A stretch of 64,000 bases of DNA from Helopsaltes ochotensis (lineage: Eukaryota; Chordata; Aves; Passeriformes; Locustellidae), in assembly GCA_013400155.1 (NCBI GenBank), contig VXBM01000239.1, positions 468,635 to 532,634 of the forward strand, given 5' to 3'. This document shows positions 47,011 to 60,916 of the stretch, piece by piece. The stretch's first letter is position 1. Each line of letters starts with the position of its first letter. Made by a program: the position numbers and the translations under genes. The notes beneath the pieces are model-generated. The model worked only from the letters and a program-made list of their open reading frames with translations. It did no database searches and was not told the origin of the DNA.

Positions 47011-50000
47011 AAAGCCTACTATCACTTGACTGAGCTAAGGGGGGAATCACAGAGAGATAAGAAGTAGTTGAGGTATCTCATGTATCTCATATGAGTAGTT
47101 GAGTATTAGCAGGTATCTGCTTTCCTGTGGCCTGTTTGTCTGCGGTTCCTGTAGGTACCACAGAGGAGTTACTGATGAGCAGGTTTCAAATGGTTTGAGC
47201 CAGCCTGAGATCAGTAGGCAATAACCAGAGCCATTTGTTTTCCCAGTGAGTATGCAGCTGCTGGAAACAAAGTTCAGGTCCTGCTGTGTTCCCAGGAGTG
47301 ATCCTGGGTGATGCCAGCCCCCATCATCCTCCCACTGCTGGGTGCAGTATTAATCTCTCTGCTCAGTCCGGTGCTCCTTTTGCTGAGGAATTCCTTGCCT
47401 CTGCTGTCTCCACTCCTCCTGTTAGGCCCTTGTCCCAGCAGAGCATGAGCTGGAAGAGCAGGCTCCTTTCTTGTCTTGCTTTAGCTGTCTTCTGCATCTT
47501 TTCCAGTCTTGTCATTCCTCAAACTGGAGAAATGGAACTTAAAGCCAGTCACTTTAAAGGCATATTGCAGCAGGACGAACGTTTGCAATGATCTTGATGG
47601 GTTTCTGGTGTGATTTGGTTATTTTAGGCAGCAACTCCACTTGGGAGCCCAGAGCCCAAGAGGTCCTGCAGCAATTCCAGCTTGCACCTGTCTCCTTACT
47701 AGAAACCAGGGGCACTGTTGGGATGGCAAAAGTGCATATTTAAATCACCTACTGAGCATCTCTAGTTGGTGCTGCCCAGGTGGAGAGGCCTCTCAGGTGA
47801 GCTGCGAGCCCGAGTGAGGAACAGTAGCAGAACTTACCCAAGGTGCAGCCAGAAATCCTACTGCTGACTCGCTGACTGAGCTGCCCTGCTCTTTGCATCT
47901 TTATGGAGGCAATATCCTGTATCCTGCAGTATGTAGAGATGCAGTCCCTGGCCTTGGAAGCTGTCTGAGGTCCTGTTGAACTTGGCTGGATCCAGTCTGG
48001 CTTAAATCCTGCCCTGTGAGATGCCCATCTGTTCAGCGTCTTCCTGGGATGTGACGGGAGTTTGTCAGACGGAGCCAAGAGCCTGTGAGCTCCTGCTTCA
48101 GGGCAGGGATCATTTCAGTGGCAAGGAAAAACAACCTAAAGGTTTATTCCTGAGGACAAGAATGGCTGTATCTTGGAGAGGAAGAGTTCAGCACAGTACA
48201 GAAACACTTGAAAAACCTTTATGTGAACCAGAGAGTAAAATTAAAAATGTAACAAACTATTTCTGTTAGATAAATAACCAAACGACAGGTTAAATATAAT
48301 TTGTCTCACATGCCTTGTCTTCACACTTCTGTACCTTAGTTTCTTTGATTGTCTATATATAAGCAGTGACACTGGAGAGCATGGATTTATCCTGAAGATT
48401 TATTTGTCGTGGAGAGATGAAGGAGCTGTCTGGCACTTGTGAGTTTCATATCAAGTTGCTCTTCTGGCAGACACCAGTGAAGCATTTAAAGGAGATCACA
48501 TTCTAGAGCAGCATAGTAAGTTGCTATAAGGATGTGCAGTGCCTTGTCTGTGATGCAGGGACTCTGCATGGAGGGCTGCTGTGTTGTAGACTCTCTCTCT
48601 GGTCCAGGACACAGGCAGGTACAAAATGTCTAGTCAGAGGCATTGGCAGCAGCTTCAGTGAGAGCACGTTGGTTGTTGAAATCCATTAGGGTAAAGGAAG
48701 AGGATGCTGGTGTGAAAAACTGAGATACTAGCAGGTAGCTAAGGAGCTGTTCATATTTTCAGAGACCTGAACAAGGTCTGGCAGTCCTGAACCAAGCTTT
48801 GCCCTGCTAGCATCCATTTAGAAGCTCTTTTCAAGGCATCCAGCTTTGATGCAGTGTTGTGCATGTGCCTCAATGCTCTGCCCTGTCTTGTCACCCTTCA
48901 ACATCGGGACCAAAACGTGCAGTTCCTGATAGCAGCTTGTAGGGACGCATTTCCAGTGTGAGGCAAACAGGTGCCAAGGGGCACACTCAGGGGTTATTTC
49001 CCTCCTCAGTTTTCAGCTGTGCCCCTGGAATGGCGAGGGCTGTGGCATGGAGTCTCGCTGTTGACCTGCTGGAGTGCAACCTGTTGGAGAAATTCCTCTG
49101 GGTTTAGCTCTTCTGGGCTGGGGTCTGTGACAGTACCTGGAGGGGAAACTCCAGTGTCCTGGATGAGGTCTCTCTTCCAGCTGTCTTATCTGAACTCCTA
49201 TGAGTGTAGCAACAGTAACAAGCTCAGAAAGTTTGAAGAGTCCGGTTCCCACTCTGAGTTTTGAATCATATTGACCATTTGATGCACAGTCACAAATGTG
49301 TAACCTTTGCCAGTAAATCGAGGCAGATAAAACATTTACTGCTCCAGAGATGTGTGAAACATAGTATGTTTGCCGTAAAAAAGGATTTGGTTTATTTGGA
49401 AGTCTTGAAGTATCACCCACACTTGTAAATAACATGGAAGCAGGAGGCAAGACCTCATCCTTTAGACAAACAGGTGTTGTCTCTCCCATTTTGCAGCTAC
49501 CACAGATGAGAAGGACCTCCGTGGTCATAGGTCAGAGTGAGGAACAGAGCCCAGGATCTAGGATTCTTCCTCCTTTACTAATGTCACAAACCCATTTCTT
49601 ATGCTGATAAATGTGGTGATTAGCTATAGCTCCAGACACTGAGGGCCTTCTCCTTGCAGCTGGAGCAAATTAGGTGCTCATTGTGTCCAGCTCTCCTATA
49701 AGCACTGAAAATGCCAGAGGACTTTTAGCCACCACGAAGTGACACTGAAGGCTTGTTAGTGCCATTCACCCAACACTTTTCTCTCTTTCTCTCTAATGCT
49801 GTGTGAGCATTAGCAAGTGGTCCTGCACACCTTAGCCCCAGGGCAGAGCAGCGTGTGCATGTGGCTGTTACCCTCCTATATTTAACAAAGCCGTGATTAC
49901 ACGCAGATATGGAGGGGGCTGATAAGCTGTTGGAGTGCTCAGCAGAGAAATGGCACCAAAATAGTTGTAGTGTTGTTTCTAATTGCAACGGATGAGCAGC

Positions 50001-50307
50001 CTGGCTCATTAATCCTCCCTATCAGCAGCACATAGCCTGTCTGCACCAGAATAGCCCTGATCTCAGCAAACCTGCATCCAGCCCTTGCCTGCTGTTTTTG
50101 ACGTATTTGGAAAGGACGAGCTTCCAGCACAGCTCCGAAGGGACTTCCACTTGGCTGGGCTGGCCGTCCAGGGCAGAGATGACCCAGGGCAAGAGGGGTT
50201 CTGCGGCGTTTCGGGAGGCTGCCAGGGTGCGCACACGGCTGTGCAAGCCTGGCCTTAGGCTGAGCAAGAGCGCTGCTTTGGCAGGTGCTGCAGTGCAGGC
50301 ACTCGGA

Positions 50308-50350
50308 TAATCATGGAATTGTTAAGGTTGGAAAAGTCCTCTAAGACTGA
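50308..50350 (-). mobile_element. CR1-like 3'-terminal fragment
   Basis: The phrase 'ataatcatggaattgttaaggttggaaaagtcctctaagactgag' is the reverse complement of the terminal part of a CR1-family LINE ('...aggtcctttccaaccttaacnattccatgat'). Only the extreme end is recognisable. The following bases to about 50,400 may be a more diverged continuation. Confidence 0.65.
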
Positions 50351-53300
50351 GCCTGACCATTAACTGCTGCTGGCGAGGGGTGAACCATTGCCCCGGCATC
50401 TCCCATGGCTGAGAGCGTGGTGCGCAGGTCACTACATACTGTGCAGGCAGGAGGTGTGCTTTGGGGACAGGCTAATAATGCCTGTCAAAAGAGAGTTTTT
50501 TCCTCACCATTTTCCCTCATGTCAGTTGTGCATGTTGTATTGGCTTTGAAGGCCGCAGCGTTGGCAGCATCCCACAGCACGCTGCCGAGGTGGGGATGTG
50601 TCAGCTGTGTGCTGGAAGCAGGCTGGGGCCACTTGGTCAGTGCCAGCCCATCTCAAGGTGGGCACCTGCAGAGCTGAGCTTTTCTCCACTCACCATCTTG
50701 CAAAGAGCATCTTGCAAGCCGTCCAGTCCAGGCTGTGCTCAACATAATGGCCCTCCCAGCTGAATTCCTGCGGTGGCTGGGCTGGATGTGGCTGGATAGA
50801 CCACTGGGGAATGAAATAAATAAACTCTTGCTACCTTTGCCCCGCTTTCGCTGGAGTGACCGCACATTGTATATGAGGAGCAGAGGAACCGTGGCTTGGT
50901 GCAATCTGTCAGAGTAAGGGTCACGTATGGGGAAACTGGGCAAAAGGATTTCTGGATCATCCTAGCATCTCAAGGAAGTTTACTATAGTATTTTTGCATC
51001 TTCAGCCTCTCCTATTCTACCCTTCTGTCTGCCAGGTGTCTCCAGTAACATTCCAGGCACATGGTGTACACACCACAGAGTAAGGTTGGTTTGCCTATTG
51101 AAATCCTTTCTGTTTCAGCTGGAAGTGGTGTTTCTCTTTGCTTCCTTTTTCCCCCTTAAGGTGAAAAAAGGCAGGCTTTTAATGATTGAAGGGTGGAAAA
51201 GACATAACCACCTTGCTAAAAAGTAAAGGGAGATGTGAAGAAACAAACTATAGCTTGGACAGGGAAAACTGGGCACAGAAGTGAGAGTCCCCCCTCAACC
51301 AGATTTGAGGGACAATGACAGGTCTCTCCCAGGTGGTGGGGATTTGGGAACACCACCTCTGGCAGTTGATGGCAGGACCTCTTGAAGTGATCTGCTGACC
51401 TAGGACCATAGGAATGAGTCCTGGGAGCTGGGCTGGAGCAAACCCCACTACTTTTGCTTCACTCATTTGTTTATGATATTGGTTTAATTCAGAGAGATGG
51501 AAACAGTGACCTGCTAGGCAGGGAGTTTCTGTGTGGCCAAAAATCTGCCTTAGCTCCTGCTCTGGGCTGTGGGGACAGCTGGGCTGAGATCAGACACCTG
51601 CAGAAGGCAGTGGAGTAGTTGTGTGCCCATCCAGGGATTTGAGGACCTGGCCGATCCCCACCTCCCCTGGATGGGCCTGGGGCCAGCTGGCTGAAAGCTG
51701 GTTGGGTCCAACAGGCATCCTAATGCTGGGAGACAAGGCTGGGTGCCCAGCCATTGGTAGCTTCTCCCACCTGAGGTCCATCTTGTCTGCCCTGCACTCC
51801 GTTTGCCATAAAGGTTAAATGCTGTGTCCCCATGGAGGGGACTCAGGCACTTTGTCATTGTCCTGCTGGCTCTGTCTCACTGTGGCTTCCTTGCATTTAT
51901 CATGAGAAGGCTCAGATTTCTGTTCCTCATAATTTGACTGAACCAGAGCTATTTGAGGCTAAAATTTTCCGTGCTGGGTAGGTGCCAAGGCTGAGCACCC
52001 CTTTATGAACGTCTGAAGCTGATTTAATCTATTTCCATTGTATTCTTAGGCAATTCTCTTTTAACTTAAACTGATGAAAGTGCTTGGAATAAGATGTTTT
52101 GATTTTATTCATGAGGAAGATTAAAATAATTCAAATTTCATTAGGAAAACAATTAATTTCATTAACAGCAGACATTGCGTAGAATGCATAATTCTCCTAA
52201 GGGTTTTGTTTAGAAAATAATTGGAAGGAAACCTTTTGATAAGGTCAAAGCATGTCACTTTAACCTTTTTAGTGATGAAACTGTTCAGCTGCTCACCCCC
52301 TAAAAGGGCTTCATCTTCTGAATGCACATCTAAAATGAAGTAGAGTTATTGGTCAAAAGAAGTGCTTTGGCTTTCCTCAAAACTTTTTGGTCATCTGGGA
52401 GGGAACGATTTTTTTAAATAGCTCTGTGTAGGTAGTTTTTGAAAGGATGGTGTTACTTCCAATAAGGAATGCTACTATTTCCCAGTGGATAATAATCCTA
52501 AATAGTAAATGTGGGAGAGAGGGGGGCTTTGTCTGCCTGCCTTGGTTGTTCCACAGTCTTTGAAGCCCCCTGAGGGCGTGGAGGTGCCAGGCCAGGGCTG
52601 GTGTGGGTCACCAGCAGGAGCACTGGTGCACAGCCCCTGCCTCCACTGCCCAAGCCACGAGTGTGGCCCCGATCTGTGAATTATGTCAGAGCGGTGACGC
52701 CCTGAAATGTGGCTGCTGCTCTTCCAGAGGAACCCAGGATTTCACTTGTGGTTGGAACCAGATGGAAGTGTCCAGCCTGGCCATGGTGGGAGGGTAAACA
52801 CAGAAAGGGGCTCCTGTGTTGGGTTTGTATTGTCTTCAGGCAATTCATCCCACAGCACGGGCTCTGCAGGTGTGCTGCTCTAAAACAGGTTTCATGGGGC
52901 TATGGTGGGAAAGGAAATGGGAAAATGTCTGTGTCAGTGGTGCACAGCGCTTGCAAGGCTGCTGTGCCTTGCCTGGAGGATGTTGGCAATATATTTGTTC
53001 TGCCAAGACTATCTGGCAGCAAAGGGGGGTACAAATAGACACATATCTCTGAATTGGGTCTTAATGTGAAGACAAAATCATCTTTATAGAAAAAATTGAT
53101 ATATTCTCATGCTCATGAGAGATCTTAAATAAAATATTGACTTACAGAGGCTCTGCCGAGTTTCAGGCTTTCCCAAACAAAGCTTCAGTCTCTTCAGCCT
53201 GCCAGACTTTGAGGGAAGTGAAGCTTCCCTTCTAGATGATGGTTTCTAACAACAAACTCTCTGCAGGTATTTCTTTTCTTCCTTCCTAATGCTTGTCTGA

Positions 53301-53891
53301 TCCCCTCTGGGGGAGCACTCAGACTAGGAGCACTCAGCTGTGTTTACTGGGAAAATCCTTCACTTGATACCCTGAAAGAGTAAGAGAAGGACTTAGGGGA
53401 GTTTTGTGTTCGTAGTCTTGACAAGTGAACTGCTCATTTGCTGTTGAGCTGAGAGTGAGTTTGAGCTGGACATTCCCTGTTGGATACCCCTGTGAGGATC
53501 CAGCCCAGCTGGAGGCCCTGGAAACTGTCGACTCCAAGCCAATATCAACCATGGAGCCCACGATGCTGCTGTGGCTGTAACGATGCTGTGCCCATGCTCT
53601 GAGGGATGTGAGCTCCTGAAACACGTCCTGACCCAGGGCTGGCCACAGCCAGGGCGCTGGTTACAGCTGGGGCTGATCTCCCTGCCCTGGGAATCTCACC
53701 TTGCACCCACGTCAGGGGAGGTTTTCTTCTTTCTGCTCCTCTTTCTGGGCAGGCAGGCCTTTGTGTGCTAAGGTGTGGGCTCAATTCTCACTCTCAGCAT
53801 TCCATCTGTACAATGAGGGAAGGGAATGGTACCTCAGGGCTCAGTTCTGCTAGCAGAAAATGTGGATGGAAGAAGATAGGTTGGAAGTCCT

Positions 53892-53990
53892 GCTGTGGCC
53901 TAAGGAGCAAATGATGGAACCACAGAACGGTTTGGGTAGGAAGGGACTTCAAAGATCGTCTGTGTCCACTCCAGCCTTGGTGCACCTCTC
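53892..53990 (-). mobile_element. CR1 LINE 3'-terminal fragment
   Basis: The stretch 'accacagaacggtttgggtaggaagggacttcaaagatcgtctgtgtccactcc' is the reverse complement of the CR1 3' terminus. That terminus normally reads, in this orientation, as 'atagaatggtttgggttggaagggacct' and then 'aaagatcat'. It is a short, moderately diverged remnant with no coding potential. Confidence 0.8.
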
Positions 53991-56137
53991 TGGATTCACC
54001 CTGACAACACGTGGTGTGCTGCCTGTGGTATCAGGGTGGGAATGCTCATTATTAAAGCAGGAACACTCGGAGATGCAGCAAAGGGGTTTAAGTATTCACT
54101 AGGGATGACTGGAATTAAAGAAAGTTTGATGTATAACATAGTCAACAAGGGAAGAAAGCAACATGTAGAATTTGGTTCCTCTGTGGTAAAGGAGAACAAG
54201 CAGTAAAAGCTGGTAGAAAGACTCACAATACACTGTCAGAAAATCAGCCCAAAATGTGCTGCAAAGAGCAAACTGGTTCATAATTATGATAAAACCATTA
54301 GCCTGTGAGAACCTGCCATCTAAGGTCCAGTTAGAAGCAAGCAAATTTTGCCTAAAAGGGATTTTAATATTTTGGTAATTCAGAGATATATATTATTTAG
54401 TTGGTAATTTACCTCTTATTTCTTATAAAAGCATCACCACCTTTTTTGCAGGACAAGTATCAAGGACATTGGTTACATTTCATGCAGATAATTCCACTGA
54501 TGAGGTAAAATGTATTATTTTAAATAGCTTTTCAGCAACTTTTCTTTATTAAAATGAGAATTTCAGAATTTTGTGTCTTGTGTGTACAGGTTTAGTTCTG
54601 CATGGACCATACTAGGTTTGGCTCCTCAGAATTATTTTGTAGAGGTTTGTAACATTTTTTGAAAATTGCTAGCAAAATTTTTACAGACCTGTGATCACAG
54701 CATTTAAGCAACCCATTTTACTCAAAAGCATCCTTGCAATTTGCAGTTAAGTAGATTTTTAAGAATAAATCTACTTTGAAATGTCTTATTTTCCTTTTTA
54801 CTGCCTTGGGGCTGAAGTCCCCAAAGCTTACAAGCTTCTGCAAAGTGAAACCCTCTCAAATGTCTGATCTCAAAAGTCCTGCAAGTGCTGCCTGAAGCTG
54901 AAACTCTCAAGGACCTGCGAGTTTTGATTCTCTTTCCACACACCTGGTTCCTCTTGCTCCTCTCCCCAGGTTTTGTGTTCTATAAATGGAAATTCTGAGA
55001 TAAGAATCTTTCCCCTTTCCCCTCCCCTCCTTATTATGTTTTGACAACTTGATTATCCTGTTCCAGGCAGGATGCAGTATTTCTCAGAAAAGGTGGTCCT
55101 TTTTCCTTCCTTATCAGCCCCACTGTATCACAGAAAATAAATCAGTGACAGTTCAAATTCCAGTCTAGTTATCAAAATCACAGTGTTGGAGTTATTACAA
55201 AATATATCTGCCTCTCTGTACGCATGCTTTCAAAATTACTCACTAATGCTGGCAGTTCGAGCAAAAATCTGTGTGTCTATTTGAAACTGGCTACTAATAA
55301 ATCCAGATTTTTAGCCTTGCCATGTTCAGCACCAGCTTTTTACCACTTTCTTGTAGTCCCTGGCTCCATGGATGGTGGTGAGCATCAGTCACGCTCACCT
55401 CAATCCACTGACAACGTACTTTTCCCATGACTGGAAGTTCATCCTCTTTATTTTGCACTTGCTCAGCTTTCTTCCTTCATCATCATCTCCTTACCTGACC
55501 CTGAGGCTGAATCCCACAGAAATAATCCTCCACAAACACTTAGCCAGCCTGTTTTCTGTCCTCCTAATTGCAGAGTAGTTGGCTGATCAACTATTTTTTT
55601 TCTATTATTTAATTTTATTCAGTAAGCCTTTAAAGGATTTCTTTTTGAATGCAAAAAAGGGCGTAATTGTTTTAATGTAATTATTTTATGAATGTACTTT
55701 ACAGCATTTGTTACCTTAATTGTGTTGAGATTTTTATATACTTAATGTATTAAGTCCTGATGGCAACGCTGGGTTTTGAAATTCCAACGAATAACTCAAA
55801 TCAACTTCTAATCAGAAAAAAATAAACCTTATGCCTGACTTCTAAGCTACTCTGGCCTGACAAATTCAATTTCTGAAGCACCTGTTCCTGTCACCTCCTC
55901 CCTCCTTAGTGGACAGCATGGTCTTAAAATTTCTCCTTGAGAAACTAATTTGGTGTTGAGTTTGAGTGTTAACCCTGATCTCCTGTTGAGCGTGTGGCCC
56001 AGCAGAAGGATGACAGGGTAAGTCCACCTTATTGTCAGGTCACTTCTCAAATCCAGTCCAGCCAGGTAGTTTCCCAAAAGCTGAGAGACACCTGTGGCAT
56101 ATGAAAAATGTGAATCCAGTGAATGGATTTCAGCATC

Positions 56138-56190
56138 ACAAAATCCCAGCTGGAGGCTGGAACTTGTAGACCTCTATTCAAATATGCCTC
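56138..56190 (-). mobile_element. Possible strongly diverged CR1 terminus
   Basis: The phrase 'atcacaaaatcccagctggaggctggaacttgtagacctctattcaa' has the layout of a reverse-strand CR1 end (atcacagaatc... ggttggaa... acctct) but with many differences. It may be coincidence. Confidence 0.3.
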
Positions 56191-59100
56191 TTTTTTTTTT
56201 TTTTCTTTTTAACTTGTAAGGAGTTTAGTGATTGGCAGCTCAGTCATCACAGTTTCAGTTTAAAGGCATTGCTGTTTTTGGTCTCTGTGCATGGGCAGGG
56301 AAACTGAGCTACTGCCAGCCTGAAGGAAGTTCTTTAGCAGTAACACTCTTGCAGTGATCACTTGCAGGCTATGAGTATTCCATAAAAATAACAAACAAAT
56401 CTGCTGCCAGAATCTATAGAAGCCTTTTCATAAATACTGAAGCAAACTGGGGCCATAGTAATTGCTGCCAGGCAGGACTGAATAGTGTTTCTTTATAGTG
56501 TAAAATTTGGGCTGGGAAAAGTTGAATTAAATGCCTCAAAAGAAGCAAATTTAAGACATTTAAAGAACAAGTAGCTTTCTGGATAATAAGCAGAACCATG
56601 ATCCTCTCTCCACATCTGTCCCTTGTTGATAACGAAGGGGGAACTTGGTTAGGAGGACATAGGTTATGGACGAGATTGCTCAAGAAACATTTTCTGACTG
56701 ATTGGAAAGAGTGGAAGTGGGCAGTTGTGAATGAAAATTTCCACCAGAGGAAATGATGGATTGATAGAATTTTTATGCAGAGCTTAAAAAGTGACTCAGA
56801 AACAATCTTGGGTCTGGGACATCAGTACCTTGCCCGAAAATGGCCACACCAGATACTGTGATAAATGTTCTAGTTCATCCTAACATAACGGCGGGTTTTC
56901 CCAAGAGATCCTGACATCCCCGATGCTTTCCCTCGCAAAGGGGGGTGCTCAGTGAGGATGAGACACTGTTTTATGCACATATGAAGTGCCAGTACTGAGT
57001 TACTGAGGTCTGTGTCACCATGTCCTCAGCCCGTTTTCCCCCGCCAAGTCTGCAGATGCTCCTGACCAACCTCGGTGACAAGGAACGGTGAATGTGGCTC
57101 CTGTGCTGCCTCTGCCCTCAGGGGGCTGTGCTCCCCAGGCTTACAGACAGGAATCCAGCCTTTCATTAGAAATGTGATACGAACTTGGAGTAAAGCTGAA
57201 ATTAAATGGGATTTAAAATGCTGGATGTCATGTAAAACTAAATAGTCATCCACTGGTATGAGGTACAGTCTCACCATAATCCCCAGCCTTATATAATTAG
57301 ATGTAATAGGATCAAAATATAACAATATCATTAAATTACAATAATTGCAGGAAAGTGTGAATCATTGCACAGCTAAAGCTCATGAAACTTGGTGTCAGTT
57401 TTCATGCATTCATTGCTGGAAGTGGCTAAAGCAGCAGCCGTGGTAAAACACTCCTGACAGAGAGGGGTGGGTGACTTACATGGGGCTGGGTTTGGGGTTT
57501 TGATTGTACACCAGAAAACAAAGAGTTGGCATCCTTGGGAGGAGATCCAAACTGACTTTTTCCCTTGATCTTTTTCTGGCTGTGGCTGGGCAGAGCTGGG
57601 AGCATTTGTCACCATTCTTCAGGTTCTTGTGTTCCCAAGCCCACATCTTCCCCTGCTTAGTGGAGACCAAACAGGTAAATATGCAGGGTGAAGCTCCCCT
57701 GAGCTTATACTGGGTTTTCCAGTCAGGTTACAACAGGGTATGACCAGAGAGTGAGGAGTCCTCACCTTCCTCTTCCTTTTCCTTGGAGGGGGGAGGTTCT
57801 GCTGTTTCCAGCTGGAAAGCTGAGGGTGCTGTGTGAAAGTGCTGCTGTGAACAGAATGTGTCAGGGCTGATGGAACAGGCATTTCCCACCCCTGGATGGG
57901 TGAGGGAGATGCTGGCTGGAGGGAGCTCTGTGTGGAAGTCACTAAAGTAAAATTTGGATGGTGACTACTCCCTGCTGAAGAGGCAGGGACACCTTCTGAC
58001 CAAACACCAAGTGATGGGCCAGAAAGGTCAGGACATTATCTTTTAATTTCCACAACTGGTAGCAAAGTGTCCAGCTTGATACCAAGGTTTCCAAAGGTGA
58101 GAACATTTAGAAATTTTTGGTGAAACTTTTGTTTTGGCTTGCTTGGTGGATGTGTTTGTTCAGTTCCTTCCTGCTGTCTGTGGTCCTAAAGTCTCGTAGG
58201 ACTTGCCTGACTAAGGAGGAATGAGACAGATTTGTGAGTGCTGGAACTTTTTCATGACAGTTGTTGTGGAGCAATAACTTTGGACAGAGTGGGTGTCAGC
58301 ATTTGGCCTTGACAATTACATGCCTGTGTGGGAAAACCGCAGCATTCCTAGGGAAAGAGGAGTGAGAGAACCAGGAGCTGTTAAGGAGAACCACTAAGCC
58401 AGCAACCAGCATGATGAGATCATTGTGTCTGAGGGTAATGTGGTTCCTGGGAAAGGTTTTAGCAACTGGTTACTTTTCTGCTTATGCAGAGATGGTTTTT
58501 GGGTCCTGCCAGCGGTCGACAAAAATACATCCATTGCTCCATGAAGCTGCAACTTACCAAATCCCCAACAGAGTGGGACTCTGTTGGTCTGACGTGTGTT
58601 GGGGCTCGGTCCAGGTGTGCTCCTGCTGATCAAGAGACCCTACATTTCGTGCACTCAGGCTGTCTGACTTCCTCAAAGACACTCTGCAGTTGTTTGCTCC
58701 TCTTCAGAAGGACTCTCTCACAGCGGGTAAGGAGGCAGCTCTGAGAATTGGTGACTGAATTACTCAATGCCTCTGAAGTGTTTGTGGGCAGAGGGAAGGA
58801 TGGAAAAGCAGAGGAGATAATGACTGTGCTGTGTTGGCAAGAGCAGGGAAGGCACAAGGATGCCGAGGATCCTGACTTGTCTCTAGGATACATTAAGACA
58901 CTACATCCTGATCTGTAAAATGTTGGAGCTTTAAAACCACAGAAATTAGAGGGATGATGTCCCTAATAGCAGCCGCTGGCATGCTTTCATTTCATTATGG
59001 CCATTGAAACGTGGCATGTCAAGAGAGCTGCGCCTCTCCATCTGCCTGTGCACAGACGTCCAGTTAGACACAGAGTTATTGATGAGCAAAGGCAATAAAA

Positions 59101-60309
59101 GCCTGCAGGGGGGTGTGTGTGGCTTCCTGTGTATTGGTAAATACTCTGCTGCTGTCTTACGGAAAACTAATGAAATCTGAGCAGTGGGAAATCAGCGCTG
59201 CGCTTCGGCTGGCAAGCAGCACTGTGTCGATTTTCCTCTCCTCCCCCCACCCTCTGCAAATTATGAGGTGCCTTGATTAGTGACATAAGAATGAGTAAGG
59301 TTTTTCTGAGTTTGCTTACATAAAATCTAGTCCAAGTACATTTACTGAGGGGATACAGTTTTTCCTAGCATTAAATCACAGCCTGCTCTGGCAGTGATTT
59401 CCAAGCCTTTCCAGTAGGTAAAAGCTCCCTTTCCCACCTGCCCCCACGAAGGGCAGGCTCAGCCCCATCTACCCCCAGCCCTCTCAATGAGTCCCAGGGG
59501 AGAAACGTATGTATTTTATGGATGATTAGTAAATTCTGTGGAGGCACAATCCTAACATAACTGCTCCAGGCAGTTCTTATGAAAGCACTGCTGCAAATAA
59601 ATACAGATACCTTTTATATTTTTTGTCTTAATGTATGAGCTGTTCATCTGTGAGGTGTGAACAGGCCCCATCACCACCATCCAGCAAGAAAGGGACACAG
59701 GCCTTCTCCCCAGACTTTTTAGTCCACTAGCTGCATCTGAACAGCCTCTTTTAAAACAGTTTGAGATTTTGACCTCCTTAGGTCCAAACAGACAGTGTTA
59801 TCTCAGATGCCATCTGCATAAAGGATCCTCGTGTGTTTCATGCCAGGGAAGCTGTCAGCCAGGTCTCTGAGCCATCTGAGACCCCCTCTGGGGCAAGGCA
59901 CAAACAATCTAAAGGAAGGTTTTCATCTGACACAGAGGAAAGCTATTCCTCGTGGTCATCTAGATGAATAGGAAATAGCTAAGGAAAGGGACTGGATTTT
60001 AGGGATAACCATAACAGCACCTAGAGAAACAGGTTGCTGTAGACATGGGGGGACTGTAGCAGTATCTTGGCCCTGTGCTGTATGTCCTGTAACATGGAAA
60101 GATGCACTGCTGTCTTGGGATCTGCATGGCAGGGCCCCGTGTCCCCTGGCAGAACCTGGGCTCTGGCTGAGCAGCAGGAGAAAACAGCGGAAGGCTTGGG
60201 GTGCTGCCTCCACCCCTCAGCAGGGGAGATTACGAAAGGAGATTACAACTGCCCACCAAAGAAGGAAAGAGAGGATATTTTCCTGAGGAACTGAGAACCC
60301 CCTGACTCA

Positions 60310-60580
60310 CCTGGCCTGGAGCGCAGCTCAGTGCGCCGCGGCAGGCCTGGGAGAGGGGGAAGGACAGGAGCCGTGGTGCTGCAGGGGCAGGACGTAGGTA
60401 ACACCCAGCGCTTGAGCCTAACTGAACCTGCCAGGGGATGTCACACCGATGTGCAGGGACGCGTCCGAGGGAACATTCATCTGGCAGCTTTGCATTCGGC
60501 TTGCGGAGGCGCCTCTGAATGCCAAGTTCAGGTAGCTCAGCGCACGGCGTTTCCCACGCGTCTCGGAGAGGAGCTGCAGG
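60310..60580. promoter_or_regulatory. CpG-rich cluster with two ACGCGT boxes
   Basis: CpGs are frequent here (gcgcagctcagtgcgccgcgg near 60,320) against a CpG-poor background, and the hexamer acgcgt occurs twice (60,459-60,464 and 60,556-60,561). A 191-codon minus-strand frame covering 60,230-60,805 begins with TTG, not ATG, and matches no family. A regulatory island or a distant first exon is possible, but nothing ties it to a gene in the window. Confidence 0.3.
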
Positions 60581-60900
60581 ATGTGCATGTGCGTGTCCCT
60601 GGCACCACAGCACTCCCTGCCTGTTTGCAAACCGTGTGCTCTGTGATTTTGTGTACACTAATGCTTGGCAGCTTACATAAACAGCCTTGCTGCAGATGCA
60701 CGAGCAGCGGTGGGCTCCAGCTCTCCTGGTTGTGACCGCTCTGCTCACAGAAATAGAAAGTGTGTTTGAAGTCCTTCTGACTTTGAACACTGCACCGTGA
60801 GCCAATCTTTTATATTAAAAATAACACTTCCTTACGGAGTCTCTTTTGGAGTGCCTGTGTATCTCCACTTTCCTTCCCTTCTTCTGTGCTTAAATAAAGA

Positions 60901-60916
60901 CTGATTAATTAATCAG
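60901..60916. promoter_or_regulatory. Perfect 16-bp palindrome ctgattaattaatcag
   Basis: The 16 bases equal their own reverse complement and contain two facing GATTA/TAATC cores around TTAATTAA. This geometry suits dimeric homeodomain or HNF1-like binding. It sits in AT-rich DNA about 18 kb downstream of the DUSP10 stop codon. Confidence 0.3.

Noticed and set aside
60230..60805. 191-codon minus-strand and 134-codon plus-strand frames
   Set aside because: The long frame begins at TTG, both overlap a CpG-rich cluster, and neither resembles a known protein.
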